Shown here: piece by piece, positions 34,668 through 47,483 of the stretch | Layout of the letters: each line of letters starts with the position of its first letter | Position numbering within the stretch: position 1 is the stretch's first letter | Source of the DNA: Impatiens glandulifera | Taxonomy: Eukaryota; Streptophyta; Magnoliopsida; Ericales; Balsaminaceae | Direction of reading: 5' to 3' | Assembly: GCF_907164915.1 (NCBI RefSeq) | Contig: NC_061866.1 | Span: 25,623,905 to 25,687,904 of the forward strand | DNA: 64,000 bases | The notes under the pieces: generated by a model | Database searches by the model: none | Told to the model about the DNA's origin: nothing | Seen by the model: the letters and a program-made list of their open reading frames with translations, nothing else | Position numbers and translations under genes: made by a program

Positions 34668-36612
34668 TGTAACCCCCGAAAAAAACCCTTCGATTGTATT
34701 CTGGAAAACTCTCAAGGTTTTAGAATTTCAACCTTCCTTTTCGTGTTAGGAATTTTCTTTTAAAATAAAACATTATTGAAAAGATAATAAAAGAATTTTG
34801 GGTTCAATTTGTAATAATTCGAGAATTTATGATAATAAAATCACAGTTTGATTTTTAGAAAATCCTTTAGTGTAAAATAATTACATCATGAATTTAAATG
34901 TTTATTTATTTTGAAAAAGATTAAGTAATTTATTTTTGAAAAACAATGATTTTCGAACTACTAAGGACTCTCGGTTCTTAACTGATCTTATCGGTCTAGG
35001 TGTAAAAACCTATCGGTCTTAGGTTAGCCTGGGGCTAAGTTTTTCGATCGAGGTGTATAAACCTCTTAGTCATGAGCTAGCTCTGGTCTAAGTCCCTCGG
35101 TCTTGGGTTTAGAAGGTCTCAGTCTCAAGCTTGAGATTCTCTGTCCCAAGGTTAGAACACTCGGTCTAATGGTTAGGACTCTCATTCCTAGGGTTAGAGA
35201 CTCTTCGTCCTAGGGTTTAGGATTCTCATTCACAAGCTCGGAACCCTCAGACATAGATGAAAATCATCGGTCGAATTTCTTGATCCTAGTTCAAGAACAT
35301 TGGTCAAACCTCCTTGTCCTAGGTCGATGTTTTCTTTCCTAGGTTTTGGTATGGACCGACGATCCATGATTTGACCTCTCAGTCCTATGCTAATAAGAAC
35401 ACCATCTCAATGTACCAATAGACCTGGATGATGATCAATTTGTTGAAAATAGTTTGTGATAAATACCAGGTTTTTTATTTTAAAGCTCTTTTGAAGTGTA
35501 AGGAACTATCAATTAGCTTCTTTATACTACATATACTTGATTGATACCAAAGCAAGAACATTGGCTGTTCGTTTTAACCATTTCAAGAACTCAAAATTTT
35601 TATTTTATTTTGAAAATTTTGATTTTGATCACACATGATCGGAATGGATCAAACATGATCCAAACAATTATACAATATCATTACAATCAGGTTGGGAAGC
35701 TTTATGGTTGTGTTTTAACCGAATTAACCCAAGAATAGAAAAACCCGTTTGTTTGATTTTGAAAATTTTAATTTTGGGGTTTTGTTACTTAAATCGATTA
35801 ATTAGTTCTATCATATCTAGATAGTTTATAAATCATTTAGGGATTAATTTTTAACCATAAAATATCATAAACAACTAGTATACAAGCATATGCAATTTAA
35901 AATTTTTTTTTTTAATTCAAACTGTAAATATGAATTAGAGAGTGATTGGAACCTTACAAATGATTGGAGAACACTTCTTAAACCTTAAGGAAGCTTTCTG
36001 GATACTTCGATCCAAGTTTTAAGGCTTTAAACTTAAAATTCGAAAAACCCAAAAGCACCAAGCTTTCATGGAGGATTTTTTATTTTCTTTTATTTCAAGG
36101 GTATGAGTTCCATGGGGCTATTTATAACTGCCAAGGTCGGTTAGAGGATCCAAGTGGGAAGAAACAACAAAAAAATCATTAATGGTGTTTTGGCTGCTCT
36201 GTTGTCAATTAGTTGGAGTAGGTAGTGAAGTTGTTTACTTTTGTATGGAGAATGATCACCGTAGTAGGGTAATCATTTTGGGCTTTGAATCACCCGTTTT
36301 GGTGGACCAACAACTGAGTTCCAAAAAGCAATGATCAACATGGACCTTCAAAGTTTATATATTCGGCGTCGTGATGAAGACGAAGACCGGATGCCAAAAT
36401 GACATCGTTTCGCATGCGTTTAGGCGTTTGATTGGAGTTCCGTCAGCACTCAGTCAAAGGTTGATGTTCTTTTAGCACCCTAGCTAACGAGATGATAGTC
36501 GTTCCTCTGTGGCCCAGGTGCGCATTACATTGGCTACAACTAACTACGCGACTCTCTCATGGGAGCTCGATAAAAATCCAACGCTCATCCGATGGTCCTA
36601 GTGTGCACTACA
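34668..36612 (-). repeat. 5' LTR of gypsy element G (probable)
   Basis: Minus strand from TGTAGTGCAC (36612) to ...GGGTTACA (34668), 1945 bp. A clear TATAAATA box on the minus strand lies at about 36127-36118, and a GC-richer segment (36360-36600) forms U3. A degenerate 30-bp array lies in the R/U5 half (34970-35350). No partner LTR is in the window, so the upper boundary is an estimate. Confidence 0.5.
34970..35350. repeat. Degenerate ~30-bp repeat (CTCGGTCCTAGGGTTAG)
   Basis: About ten diverged copies of TCTCGGTCCTAGGGTTAGAA-like units with an irregular period near 30 bp. CTCGGTC, CTAGG and GGTTAG recur. Confidence 0.65.
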
Positions 36613-37538
36613 TATAATTTCTTTAGTTTCGACCACACAAGATTACAAATATATATTTTTATTAAATCCTTAAGGATTTATTTGAAACTGATTTTTCTTT
36701 CACCTTTATGACTTTAATTTTGATCTTTTTTAAATACACAAAGTATTCAAAGAAACATGACAATTATGTTTTACCGATTTTTTTTATACTTTTAGGATTC
36801 AAATAAATATTTCTCTTTAGATGAAATGGATACAACAATTCATCAAAATTATTTATTTTTGTCCTTCAATTTTTCTAAAATTATTTTGAGATAAAATAGG
36901 TACAACATTTATCCCAGATAAATTTATTTTTTTCTTTTGACCATATGCCTTAATTAATTTGATTAATTAGCAAAATAATTAATCATAATTAATTGTTTTA
37001 AATAAGTTTTCGTCTATGGGGTTAATTATTTAGATTTTTTATTTAAAAATAATTGAAATTATTATTTTAATATTATAAATTGGAATATTGATTTTTAGTG
37101 TTTATAACATTAACATCCAAAATTTAAGAGATTTTAAAAACTCTAAGTCTTCCACCCTACAGGGGATGAAGATAATGACATTTTTAAAGGAGGGAATACC
37201 TTAGCAATTCCAAACTAGAAGATTTTTAATTAAACCCATTCTAAATTCTTATTCTACAAAAAAGATGGAGAAGAGGATTTGTAAAATAATCTAACTTCCT
37301 AGGGATATATATTCTACTAAAATGAGTAGAATTGAGGGATTTTCAACAAATTGTCTTGCGTGGGTTTTCTTTCTACCAAAGATGTAGAAATAGACGACTC
37401 AAACAAGAAGTTAACTAAAGCTCTCCATTCCGTCAAGAGTGCAACGATGAATAATTCAAACAAAGGGAATGCCTTGAGATTTCCATTTTACCAAGATCTA
37501 GAAATGGTCAATTTGAACAAGGAAACGACTTACTAAGG
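36613..37538. other. AT-rich DNA with decayed minisatellite
   Basis: No gene found. 36613-37130 is very AT-rich. From about 37140 to 37540, TCTACCAAAGATGTAGAAAT / AACAAGGAA / TTTCCATTC motifs recur about every 60-75 bp. The same motif resumes at 40888-41010 beyond the solo LTRs, so it was one array before they inserted. Confidence 0.5.
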
Positions 37539-37543
37539 ATTTC

Positions 37544-40500
37544 TGTTGGGTCAAATTAGTTTGATTAACGTTATTTTGATGATGTAGTTAGACGTATAGT
37601 CTAACAAATACGTAGTTAGACGTGTAGTCTAACATATACGTAGTTAGATGTGTAAGTCTAACAGATACGTAGTTAGACGTGTCAATCTAACAGATACATA
37701 GTTAGATGTGCAGTCTAATAGATACGTAGTTAGACGTGCATTCTAATAGATACGTAGTTAGACGTGCATTCTAACAAAAGCGTAGTTAGACGTGCAGTCT
37801 AAAATATGCGTAGTTAGAAGTGCAGTATAACAGATGCGTAGTTAGATGTGCAGTCTAATAGATATGTAGTTAGACGTGCAGTCTAACAAAGGCATAGTTA
37901 GACGTGCAGTCTAACATATGCGTAGTTATACGTGCAGTCTAATAGATACGTAGTTAGACGTGTAGTCTAATTGATACGTAGTTATACGAGTTAGTCTAAC
38001 AGATACGTAATTAGACGTGCAAGTCTAATAGATACGTAGTTAGACGTGTCTGTCTAACAGATACGTAGTTAGACGTGCAATTCTTACAGATACATAGTTA
38101 GACATGTCAGTCTACCAGATACGTAGTTAGACGTTAGGATATAACTCCTTCAGATTAGTCTGAAGTGATATGTGATAGGATCGGCAACACCAATATAGAC
38201 GGGGGTATGGCTATTGATGATGGCTAAAGATAAACGACTTGATAGATGTCATGTTAGGGATTTAAATCACTTTTTATTCTACACAAAGCCTTGCAAATTC
38301 TTGAACGATTCAAGTGCGAAAATGTTTGCTTAGGTTTGAAGCTAAGAACCAAGAATGAGAAGATAACAGAAAAAAAGACACAACAGTTTGTTTATGAATG
38401 TTCGGAGCAAACTCTCCCACGTCACCCTTTCTTCCAACCACCAGAAGGATTCACTATAAGTTTCGTAAAATCAAATACAATCGCACGATTAGCTCACTAT
38501 TGAACAGAACAGACTCTATTCAACTTACAATATGATGAATTATATCACTCAGCTAAAAAAATGCTTTGATTCTCACTCTCTCTTGATAAACACACTATAA
38601 AGCAAGAAAGCAAGTCTTAAAATTGTAAAATCAGTAGATCTCTAGTATGCGTATTTTTCAGTGTTCAGCAAATTGTGTTCGGTAGTTCTTCCGTTGTCCT
38701 TGACGATCTTTAAATAAGGAGCAAGTACCAACAGTCAAATCTTATATAATGACACGTGGCGAGTTTCCATTGGAACGCCTCCATAGTACACAGCAGACTC
38801 TGAGCACCAAGATCGTGGACGTACAAATCTGGTAGTGCGCCAAATATTCTTCAAGGATATTCCTACAAAAACAAGTAGTGGGAAGAATATTTGTTTACGT
38901 GGCATTAATCAATTGGTTGTAACTGGCTGTCATACTGATCTTCAATGGAAAGTGGTGTAGGAGTAGCGTACAGCTAGTTAATCGTGGGTAGACATATGCA
39001 AGCTTCAAGCAACTGCTTTAAACATGGAATTACACGTATTTCACTTAGACGACCTTGTCTAATGAAATTAGACGCCTACGTCTAATAGCTAGATCCATTA
39101 GACCACATGGTCAAACGAGAATAGATGACACGTCTAACTATGCATCCCTTCAGACTAATCTGAAGGAGTTAGACTGCACGTCTAACTCTCATCTTTTAGA
39201 CTGCACGTCTAACTACGCATCCCGTCAGACTAATCTAAAGGAGTTAGACTATACGTCTAACTTTCATCTGTTGGACGACACGTCTAACTACGCATCCCTT
39301 CAGACTAATCTAAAGGAGTTAGACTGTACGTCTAACTCTCATCTGTTAGACTGCACGTCTAACTACGAATCCCTTCAGACTAACCTGAAGGAGTTAAATT
39401 ACACGTCTAACTCTCATCTGTTAGACGGCACATCCAACTACGCATCCCTTCAGACTAATCTGAAGGAGTTAGACTGCACGTCTAACTCTCATCTGTTAGA
39501 CTGCACGTCTAACTACGCATCCCTTCAGACTAATCTGAAGGAGATAGATTGCACGTCTAACTCTCATTTGTTAGACTGCACATCTAACTACGTATCTGTT
39601 AGACTGTACGTCTAACTACGTATTTTAGATTGCACGTCTAACTACGTTTGTTAGACTACACGTCTAACTACGTATCCGTTAGACTGCACGTTTAACTACG
39701 TTTATTAGACTGCACGTCTAACTACGTCTGTTAGACTACACGTCTAACTACGTATCTCATAATGCATCTAATCGACAATCGGTCTAATGAGCCTCATTAA
39801 GACTTATCATGTTTTCCATACACCTGCACAAAAAACGATTAGACGGCTTAAATTAAGTTTTATACACACTTATTATCAAAATTCTAATTGTCAAGATACT
39901 TTAACCCTTAGTCAAAATAATTTGACCCAACAATATGTAGTTAGACGCTGCAGTCTAACTCCATTAGACTTGGTGTTCTAATTGAACTCGCTGTTAGACG
40001 TTGACGTCTAACTCCCTTAGACTTGGAAGTCTAATGGAGCACGTCTAATGCCTCGCTTCATAGCCGTTTGAAGTTAGCATACGTCTACCCACGATCAACT
40101 AGTTGTACGCTTTTCTTTCTCCACTCTTTCTTGCAATAAAGTACGCCAACGATTTGCATCAAATGAATGAACGCCATGTAAGCGAATATTCTTTCCACTA
40201 CTTGTTTTGTACATGACAATTTCAGAAGGATATCTGGCGCACTATCGTTCAGTACGGCCACGATTCATGAACACAGAGTCTGTTTTACACTTTACTATGG
40301 AGGCTTTCCAATGGACGCTTGCCACATGTCCATGAAGAAGATTCGAACGTTGGTGTCCTTCTAATACAAATAGATGTTCAAGGACAACTGCCGAATCACT
40401 AGTTACTTTGCTCATTTTCTACAACCTTACAAGCGTACTCTTGCACTCACCGATACCTATCATCTTCCAAGTTCAAGAGAGAAAGAATCAAAAAATGTCT

Positions 40501-40887
40501 AGCTGAGTGAATATTGTTCTTAATATTGTAAGTTGAACAAAAAGTGTTTTGTTCAAGAGAGTGTTTAGCTAGATTAGTAAACTATTTTTGATTCAAAGAA
40601 GTATATAGTGAAATCCTTCCGGTTGTTGGAAGAAGGGGTGACGTATGTTACCTCTAAACATCCGTAAATAACTTGCTGTGTTCTTTCCATTTTTCTTCCA
40701 TCTCTCAATGGTTGAAAGCTTCAAACTCAAACAAACATTTCTGCACTTGAATCGTTTCATGAGTTTGTGGAAGTTTGCGAAGAATAAAAAGTGATATTAA
40801 TCCCTAATAAGATTTATATCAATTCGTTTATCCGAAGTTACTAACAATAGTTAGACCCTCGCTCTTTTGATTGCACTGATACTATCA
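37544..40887 (+). mobile_element. Solo LTR, A family, + strand (interrupted)
   Basis: TGTTGGGTCAAATTAG at 37544 and ...GATACTATCA at 40887, flanked by a perfect 5-bp duplication ATTTC (37539-37543 and 40888-40892). Its U3 has TAGTTAGACGTGCAGTCTAA-type repeats (37590-38150). It is interrupted by the inverted solo LTR 38173-39932 plus a duplicated ATATG; without it the LTR is 1579 bp. Conserved block at 40616-40669. No internal sequence adjoins, so it arose by LTR-LTR recombination. Confidence 0.93.
38173..39932 (-). mobile_element. Solo LTR, A family, minus strand, nested
   Basis: 1760 bp. Minus strand start TGTTGGGTCAAATTATTTTG at 39932, end ...GATCCTATCA at 38173. Perfect duplication ATATG at 38168-38172 and 39933-39937. 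TTAGAC array at about 39050-39780, conserved block at 38435-38394. The host LTR is of the same family in opposite orientation. Confidence 0.95.
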
Positions 40888-40892
40888 ATTTC

Positions 40893-41689
40893 CATTCTTC
40901 AAAGAATGTAAAATATAAAATTTAAACAAAGGAGGTTTTGAGACTTCCATCCTATCAAAGAAGAAGGATAAAAAAATTCAAGTACATAATTACCTTAGCT
41001 CCCGAAGCTAGAGGATTTCTTGAAACAAGAATTTAATTTTCTTAACCTATAATAAATCAAGAATCTAGACACTTTGAAGGTACACTAACATCAATACCTA
41101 TTAGTGATAATATTACCACCCGATAAAGTTTTTATGCATTTATTCTGGAAAAATGCCCCTAGTCTAAACTAGAGTTGCGATAAATGATCTAAGTACATTT
41201 TTCTTTAGCGCAAGGTTGAAAGACTAAATGTGATTTTCTTAAAACTCTTCAACAACTTAAAAGTTTTCATTTGCATAGAATTTACTATTGTTGAGAAAGA
41301 TCTACACCATTGAGTTAGGTGTTAGGACACACTTCTTACCGAGACAAATCTAGCACAGATTAGGTCCTTCGTTCGTAGATCTATTGAGGATGCTTGCACC
41401 GATCTTCAAATGGCGCACACTCTTGATAGACATTTTTCTCCAAAGAAATGTCCCTAGTGTGGATATGTGTATCACACTCATTATGTTAGGATATATGTCT
41501 TTAGTACAACTACTAAAGCACATGAATGTTTACAACAATCCTAAACTAGACTAGAGTTTTGCTAAACCGAGAATTCTCTTTGTATGATCAAAGAATTATC
41601 ATGCAAATGCAAGCTTGCTAGAAAGAGAGGGATTCTTTTGAAGAACAAATTTTAAAGCTCTCACGATTCGCAACAAAACATCTCGGGAA
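40893..41689. other. No gene; end of minisatellite and unique DNA
   Basis: 40893-41060 continues the decayed repeat of 37140-37540. 41060-41689 shows no coding similarity or clear repeat. Confidence 0.4.
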
Positions 41690-42850
41690 ATTGAGCATAA
41701 AAATGCGTCTTTCAAGCAAATGAAGATTCTTGAGAAAAATTTCAAAAGATCTCAAGAAGATGCGCATATCGATGCATCTTACATCGAAGGATTCTTGACC
41801 ATTGATTCAAGAAGCCATAAGAAATGCACATGACAATACGACTTAAAACTAAAGATTCTCGACAATTGATTCTATAAGCCACAATAATTGCACATGACGA
41901 TGTGACTTTAGCGTGTAAAAGATTCTTGACGATGCGGCATTGCGACGCGTCTTACAACGATGAATTCTCGAAAATCAATTCAAGATATTCGGAAAGTGCG
42001 TATAATGATGTGTCTTACATAGATAAATTCTCGACAATTGACTTTGAGACATCCAGGATAGTGCGCATGACGATGCAGTGTTCAACGATGAATTCTCGAC
42101 AATCAATTCGAAACATATAAAAAATTGTGCATGTGGATGCAGCTTACAACGAATAATTCTCGACAATCAATTCAAAACATCTAAAAAATTGCGTATATGT
42201 ATGTAACTTACAATGACAAATTCTCGACAATTGAATTTGAGACATTCTGGAAAGTGCACATGATAATACATATTACAAAGACGAATTCTCAACAATAAAC
42301 TTCTAGACATTCAAAATAGTGAGAATTATGATGTGGCTTCAAATAATGAAGAGATTATTGACATTCAAAATCTGAAAATCTTAAAAATGTGTATGTAGAA
42401 TGTGACTTCAAAACAGTGTAAAGATCAAACTGAAGACATCTTCAATAATTTGTGCATGAATATGCGACTTCAAACAAATAAGAGATCCTTGACATTTGAA
42501 TTCAGAACATCTAAAAAATTGCACATGTTAAATGCGACTTTCAAATAGGGGAAATATTTTGGAAGATAGAACTCAAAACATCTTTTAAAATTTGCGCATG
42601 AGTATGCGGATTCATACAATGAAGAGATTTTTGACATTCGAATTCAGGACATCTAAAAAATTGTGTAGGTACAATGCGGCTTCAAAATAGGCGAAAGATT
42701 TTTGAATATTGAACTCAAGATATCTTAAAATATTTGCGCATGAAGATACACCTTCAAAACATGAAGAGATTCTTGAAAATTGATTTCAAGATATCCCAAA
42801 AGTTGCGCATAATGATGCGTCTTACAATAAAGAAGATTCACCTATAATTA
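41690..42850. repeat. Tandem repeat, 64-68-bp unit, about 17 copies
   Basis: GATGAATTCTCGACAATCAA-type units start near 41962, 42025, 42090, 42154, 42219 and 42283 (period 63-65). Related, more diverged units (GATTCTTGAC...GCGCATGA.GATGCG.CTT) extend from about 41720 to 42850. The unit holds a GCGCATGA-GATGCG stretch. The array directly follows the gypsy pol remnant downstream, so it may be part of that element's 3' region. Confidence 0.8.
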
Positions 42851-42869
42851 AGAATCACATAAAAAGTAT

Positions 42870-43430
42870 CACTTATTAAGGGGAATGATACAGACATGAA
42901 GCATAGTCCACCTGAGGGACAATACTTGACATAGATAGGTTGTTGCACGAATAACAACCATAGCTCGAAGAAAAGGTTTGACTCTCAAGGATCTCGCTAC
43001 CCCACTTTCAAACATAGCTTTTCTTGAGTGTATCAAGATTGTACAGGACAGAGAGATTGTCATCATCCATTTAAGTGAGATATGTAACTCCTCCTAAGAA
43101 CACTTACATGACAACATATATTCCTTCCCATAGCGGTTGGAATTATCCTCTTGTGTCCTGAAGGTCTTGGATCTTACAGAGAACTAGATATCCTGCCAAC
43201 AAGTGTCGAGGCTTGACCTTTCTTGTTGAAAGGCTTTGACTTGTGCCGCTGATAATCTTGGGTTCTGCATAGGGAATCTAGCCACAATTTGAGAGATAAC
43301 TGATTGTATATCGATTTGAGCTAGTCCTCTTTGATGATGTGGCTCTCCAAGAGTACCTTAGGTATAGGTAACTCAAGCTCGACGGGTTGTAGAAACATAG
43401 AACGAATCGTTGTACCAGATTTTATAAAAA
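42870..43430 (-). pseudogene. pol: Ty3/gypsy pol remnant: integrase C-terminal region
   Basis: Minus strand. P-V-E-L-E-L-P-I-P-K-V-L-L-E-S near 43395-43345, then F-N-K-K, K-P-R-H-L-L-A-G-x-L-V-L near 43215-43175, then P-L-W-E-G-I-Y-V-V near 43135-43110 and G-G near 43090. These follow each other as in gypsy integrase C-termini before the chromatin-binding end. Frames shift several times. Upstream RT, RNase H and the integrase core are missing. Confidence 0.75.
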
Positions 43431-43949
43431 TATCCCTAGTTTAGACTAAGGGATTTTGAAAACGAGTTCAATTTCAATCCTCCTAGTTTTAATTTATAGG
43501 CATATCGTAGACTATGTAATAAATACATGTAAAGAAAACAATGTTTATTATTGCATTCAGACTAATTAATATTCTCAATTGAATTACATATATCTAGCCA
43601 ATAAAAAGAGGGATAGTACGCTACAAGAGGAACCTAACTCATGAAAAGGAAACTATACTCTACGAATAATTATATAGGATTGCGTCTTATTCCTCTTATC
43701 ACTCGAATACTTGCTCACTCATCATTCTCGTTTGAGATTGATTAGAAGTTGTGAACCTTCTTGCCTTGAGTCTTAACAAATGTATCATCCATCTTATAAC
43801 AAACTCGCACCTCTTGAGGAATGCTTGCAACCTTCAATGTTGTAGTATGTACGAGATATTTTTTATTTAGGTTCTCTATAAGGAGTTCAACGATCCTACT
43901 CGTAGAGGGTTGCGTCTAACATCGAAAGATATGGATGCCATCGTTTCTA
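43431..43949. other. No feature recognised
   Basis: AT-rich, no coding similarity on either strand; probably decayed retroelement between the gypsy fragments on each side. Confidence 0.35.
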
Positions 43950-44400
43950 GAAACTTTGCAAAGCTTCTTTCTTCCCTTGCTTTATTTTCCTTATCTTTTC
44001 CTTTGTTTTTCCAAAAGTGATATTTGAATCTAAACATTCTAGAAACGTGTCAAATATAATCGACAATTGAAGAAAGAAAAGAAACACAATCAGTGATATA
44101 CCAATGCCAAGTCTCAACTGTAAAATAGTAGGGGAAGAAACTAAGAATGAGAGAATAGGCTAGTCCTACATAGTTTAACGTCGTTAAGAAATAGTTCAGA
44201 AAAGCCACAGGATCCCAACTACCCGAAAACTTAGAAATGGTAGACATTTAAAAGCCAGCGGACATGAGACCACTCTCCATTTGTTGAGTAGACTTTTCTG
44301 GAACATATGTAGATGAAAATCCATTCTCCTCTTCGTTTTGGGCAAGTTGGCCAATCAGACTGATTGTATCCACTTCCATCTCCTCCGTTAGCTAGAATTT
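43950..44400 (-). pseudogene. Possible Ty3/gypsy gag fragment
   Basis: Minus-strand ORF 44247-44050 reads I-S-K-F-S-G-S-W-D-P-V-A-F-L and later V-E-T-W-H-W-Y-I, resembling the F-x-G-x-x-D-P...L and W-x-x-x-L core of retrotransposon gag domains. Orientation fits the integrase remnant at 42870-43430. Short and degenerate, so only a suggestion. Confidence 0.35.
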
Positions 44401-44403
44401 CTT

Positions 44404-45368
44404 AACCTAAGAATGTGTAAAATAATACTTCGAGGTCTTGAAATTGAAGACCTCATTGTCTTCTAGGACTATCAGGTCTGATTGCATCGAAATATTGCAT
44501 ATCTCTCCATCATCACAGTTTCATAATCATATTACGGATCCTCTAAAGAGGGCTCGACATTGGGCATCAAACATGGATAGCCATTGATAGAGGAAGCTTG
44601 ATCCATTCTAAGCTTGCTTGATGTATGTAAGACCGAAGTTTTTTCAAGACTAGACACGATCTTTGTTTCAACTATTGTACTATCCTGAAACTAGAGCATC
44701 ATTGAAGTCATCTTGGCAATAACTTAGAAGAAAATGACCTTTCTTCTTGCATTTCATATTTGATGTCGATGACACCTGGATTTGATCCTTTTTCATTTAG
44801 TTTCAATGAAAATGAATGTCCATTGATCTGCGATTTGCAACGAGAAAGAAGAGTAAGAAAAAGACCATGAAAAATAAAGCATTTTAACCTAAGCATGTGT
44901 AAAATAATACTTCGAGGTCTTGAAATTGAAGACCTCATTGTCTTCTAGGACTATCAGGTCTGATTGCATCGAAATATTGCATATCTTTCCATCATCACAG
45001 TTTCATATTCAGATTACGCATCGTCTGAAGAGGGCTCAACATTGGGCATCAAACATGGATAGCCTTCAATAGAGGAAGCTTGATCCATTCTAAGCTTGCC
45101 TGATGTATTTGAGACCGAAGCTTTTTCCAGACTAGACATGATCTTTGTTTCATCTATTGTACTATCCTGAAACTAGAGCATCATTGAAGTCATCTTGGCA
45201 AATCTTTGAAGAACATGAACTTTCTTCTTGCATTTCATATTTGATATCGATGACACCTGGATTTGATCCTTTGTCATTTAGTTTCAATAAAAATGAATGT
45301 CTATTGATCTGTTATTTGTAACGAGAAAGAAGAGTAAGAAAAAGACCTAGAAAAATAAAACATCATTT
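44404..45368. repeat. Direct tandem duplication, 482-bp unit
   Basis: CCTAAGAATGTGTAAAATAA at 44406 recurs as CCTAAGCATGTG... at 44888. The two copies stay collinear through TCTAGGACTATCAGGTCTGA, the GCATCAAACATGGATAGCC segment and the GATGACACCTGGATTTGATC segment, with a few per cent difference. Minus-strand frames suggest it lies in the N-terminal part of a gypsy gag. Confidence 0.9.
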
Positions 45369-47478
45369 AAGATAGTTTATACATTTTAGCATTTTAACCA
45401 TACTATCATTTATCAAACCCGTGATAAACTATGAAATCATGTCTTAAGAGTAGAAATGAACACTCAGATTAAGAAACCTACGCTTATCTTTTGACAATAT
45501 ATGTCGAAAAATGATCGTGATATAATTATGGCTACTCATGTATACAAAGATTTTACATGACATTCCATAATTCTGAAACATAATCATAACATCAAGATTT
45601 TAGGTTATAAGACGTCCAGGAGAGCATGTTGTCACTTAATAATTCTACATATCTACATAGAGATGTTGGATTAATTAACAAGCAACATTAACTCGGTATC
45701 TTGTCTTTCCTCCTTGCCATCGAGCGTCTCATGGTCTAGGAAGAAACCGAAATACCAATTCTTGAATAGTTGAGCGTCTCATCGACACCTTTAATAGTTT
45801 TCATCTGAGATGTATGAAATCCAATCATGTGGATAATACATTACACGGCTTCATGAGCACCACATGCTTCATCTATTAGATGACCTTCTTCAACACAAAA
45901 ATCGTCGCAAATTGGGATTTATGTTATGCACCGATACGCCTAGACAATGCTGAGTGTATTATGATGTGATCTCCTCAAGACTTTTCCTCGAATCAAATTC
46001 ACACAAAAATAGGGTTAACCCCTCCAAGACACATTGGATTGAGTTTTTATCTATCTAGTCCAATCCAAGCAAACTTTTGACAAAGTCCACAACAGAAATA
46101 TCAATATGATTATTTCTTATAAGTAATAAACTACTTCCTAAATATGAATGGAACGTTTGTGGTGTGCGTATGAATGTTGTAATAGATGGATAACATGAAT
46201 GATTGTCACCTTGAGTCGAAAATGGACTCATGGTTCTTTAGGCAAAAGGTATTGAAACAATGAAACTGCAAGATCATGTCTAGGCCTCTACTGTAGACTA
46301 AGAAACAGAAAAAGTCCCTTTTAAAATTATAACCAAGATTAATCAATAACACATAGTAACGACGCATTCTAGGGAACAAATATATATACTCTTCAAGGAA
46401 CAAAGCCTAAGCATAGCCTGTTACTCCTCAATAACAGGGACCACAAAATGACGCTTATTAACAAAGACATGAACACAAAATGTACTATATCTTCGACATC
46501 AATATTGGAAAATAAACCTCGAATGGAGTATCAACTAAAAAACGAAATATTCCAGACCAGAATACTCATGAAAGAACTATATACCTTCTTCTATTGTGAG
46601 AAGATTTATGTAATTCAAAAACTCATATAAAGTCTTATGTAAGAAGATTGAGTCTTTTGGTCGAGACTATACACCTTATGAATCTAAAGAGCTAAATGGA
46701 TCTATCTGGAATCCTATAGGTCCTCTGAATTTCTACGGTTATGAATGTCCACTTCTTCTATTGTGAATGCACGTATTTAAAAAAAACATAACACAAACAA
46801 CTTGAACATTTATATATAAGCAATTCCACAAGATTACTTGATTAATTGTGTACCAACCCATGTTATTGACCATGCACCTCCTGCCATATAATAGAAATAA
46901 ACAGTCAAATTCTAAATCCATTATATCATTACAATATCATAGTTCATCCAAACAAAGTTTGGCTAGTCTCGTGTACACAATAATTTTGTACATGTAGCAA
47001 AGCACATTAAGTTTGTACATGTAGCAAAGCAACAAAGTTTGGCTAGTCTCGTGTACACAATAAATTTGTACATCTTTACAATAACTAGAAACACTTTGAG
47101 TAAATAGGTTGGCCTAATAATAATAGCTTGTCTTGTCTTCAGGTCCTTTCGGCATCATATATGTGTCGCCTAGTTCAACATTGGAGACTCATTCCCTATC
47201 AGCATGATGATAGAGCGACATGGCTCTAGAAAGAACACTAAGATAACAAATATGGAATCAAAACGATAGAGTGTCCTCAAAAGATGTGGATACATGCAAT
47301 AAAATTGTGGAGAAATAAGTCTTATGTCTAAAGGAAAAGAAGTTCTCCATGGAACAACCCACAATATTTCAAATTACTGAAACATAGGAGTGGTACCATA
47401 ACATGTGGCACTCTGTAATCCTTGTAGAACAAGAACGACCTATCTTCCATCTTGTATCTCATGGTGCGAAAATGATAC
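45369..47478. other. No gene recognised
   Basis: Open stretches here are short and show no recognisable similarity. The only structure seen is the 80-bp duplication at 46951-47110. Confidence 0.4.
46951..47110. repeat. 80-bp direct duplication
   Basis: AACAAAGTTTGGCTAGTCTC begins at 46951 and again at 47031; the TTTGTACATGTAGCAAAGCA stretch between is itself partly doubled. Confidence 0.85.
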
Positions 47479-47483
47479 CATGG

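Noticed and set aside
35541..35738. 65-aa ORF within the gypsy LTR
   Set aside because: AT-rich chance frame without similarity.
39055..39615. 186-aa ORF with L-D-C-T-S-N repeats (also 15203-15430 and 61492-61803)
   Set aside because: Translation of the TTAGAC array in LTR U3; the periodic sequence stays open by chance.
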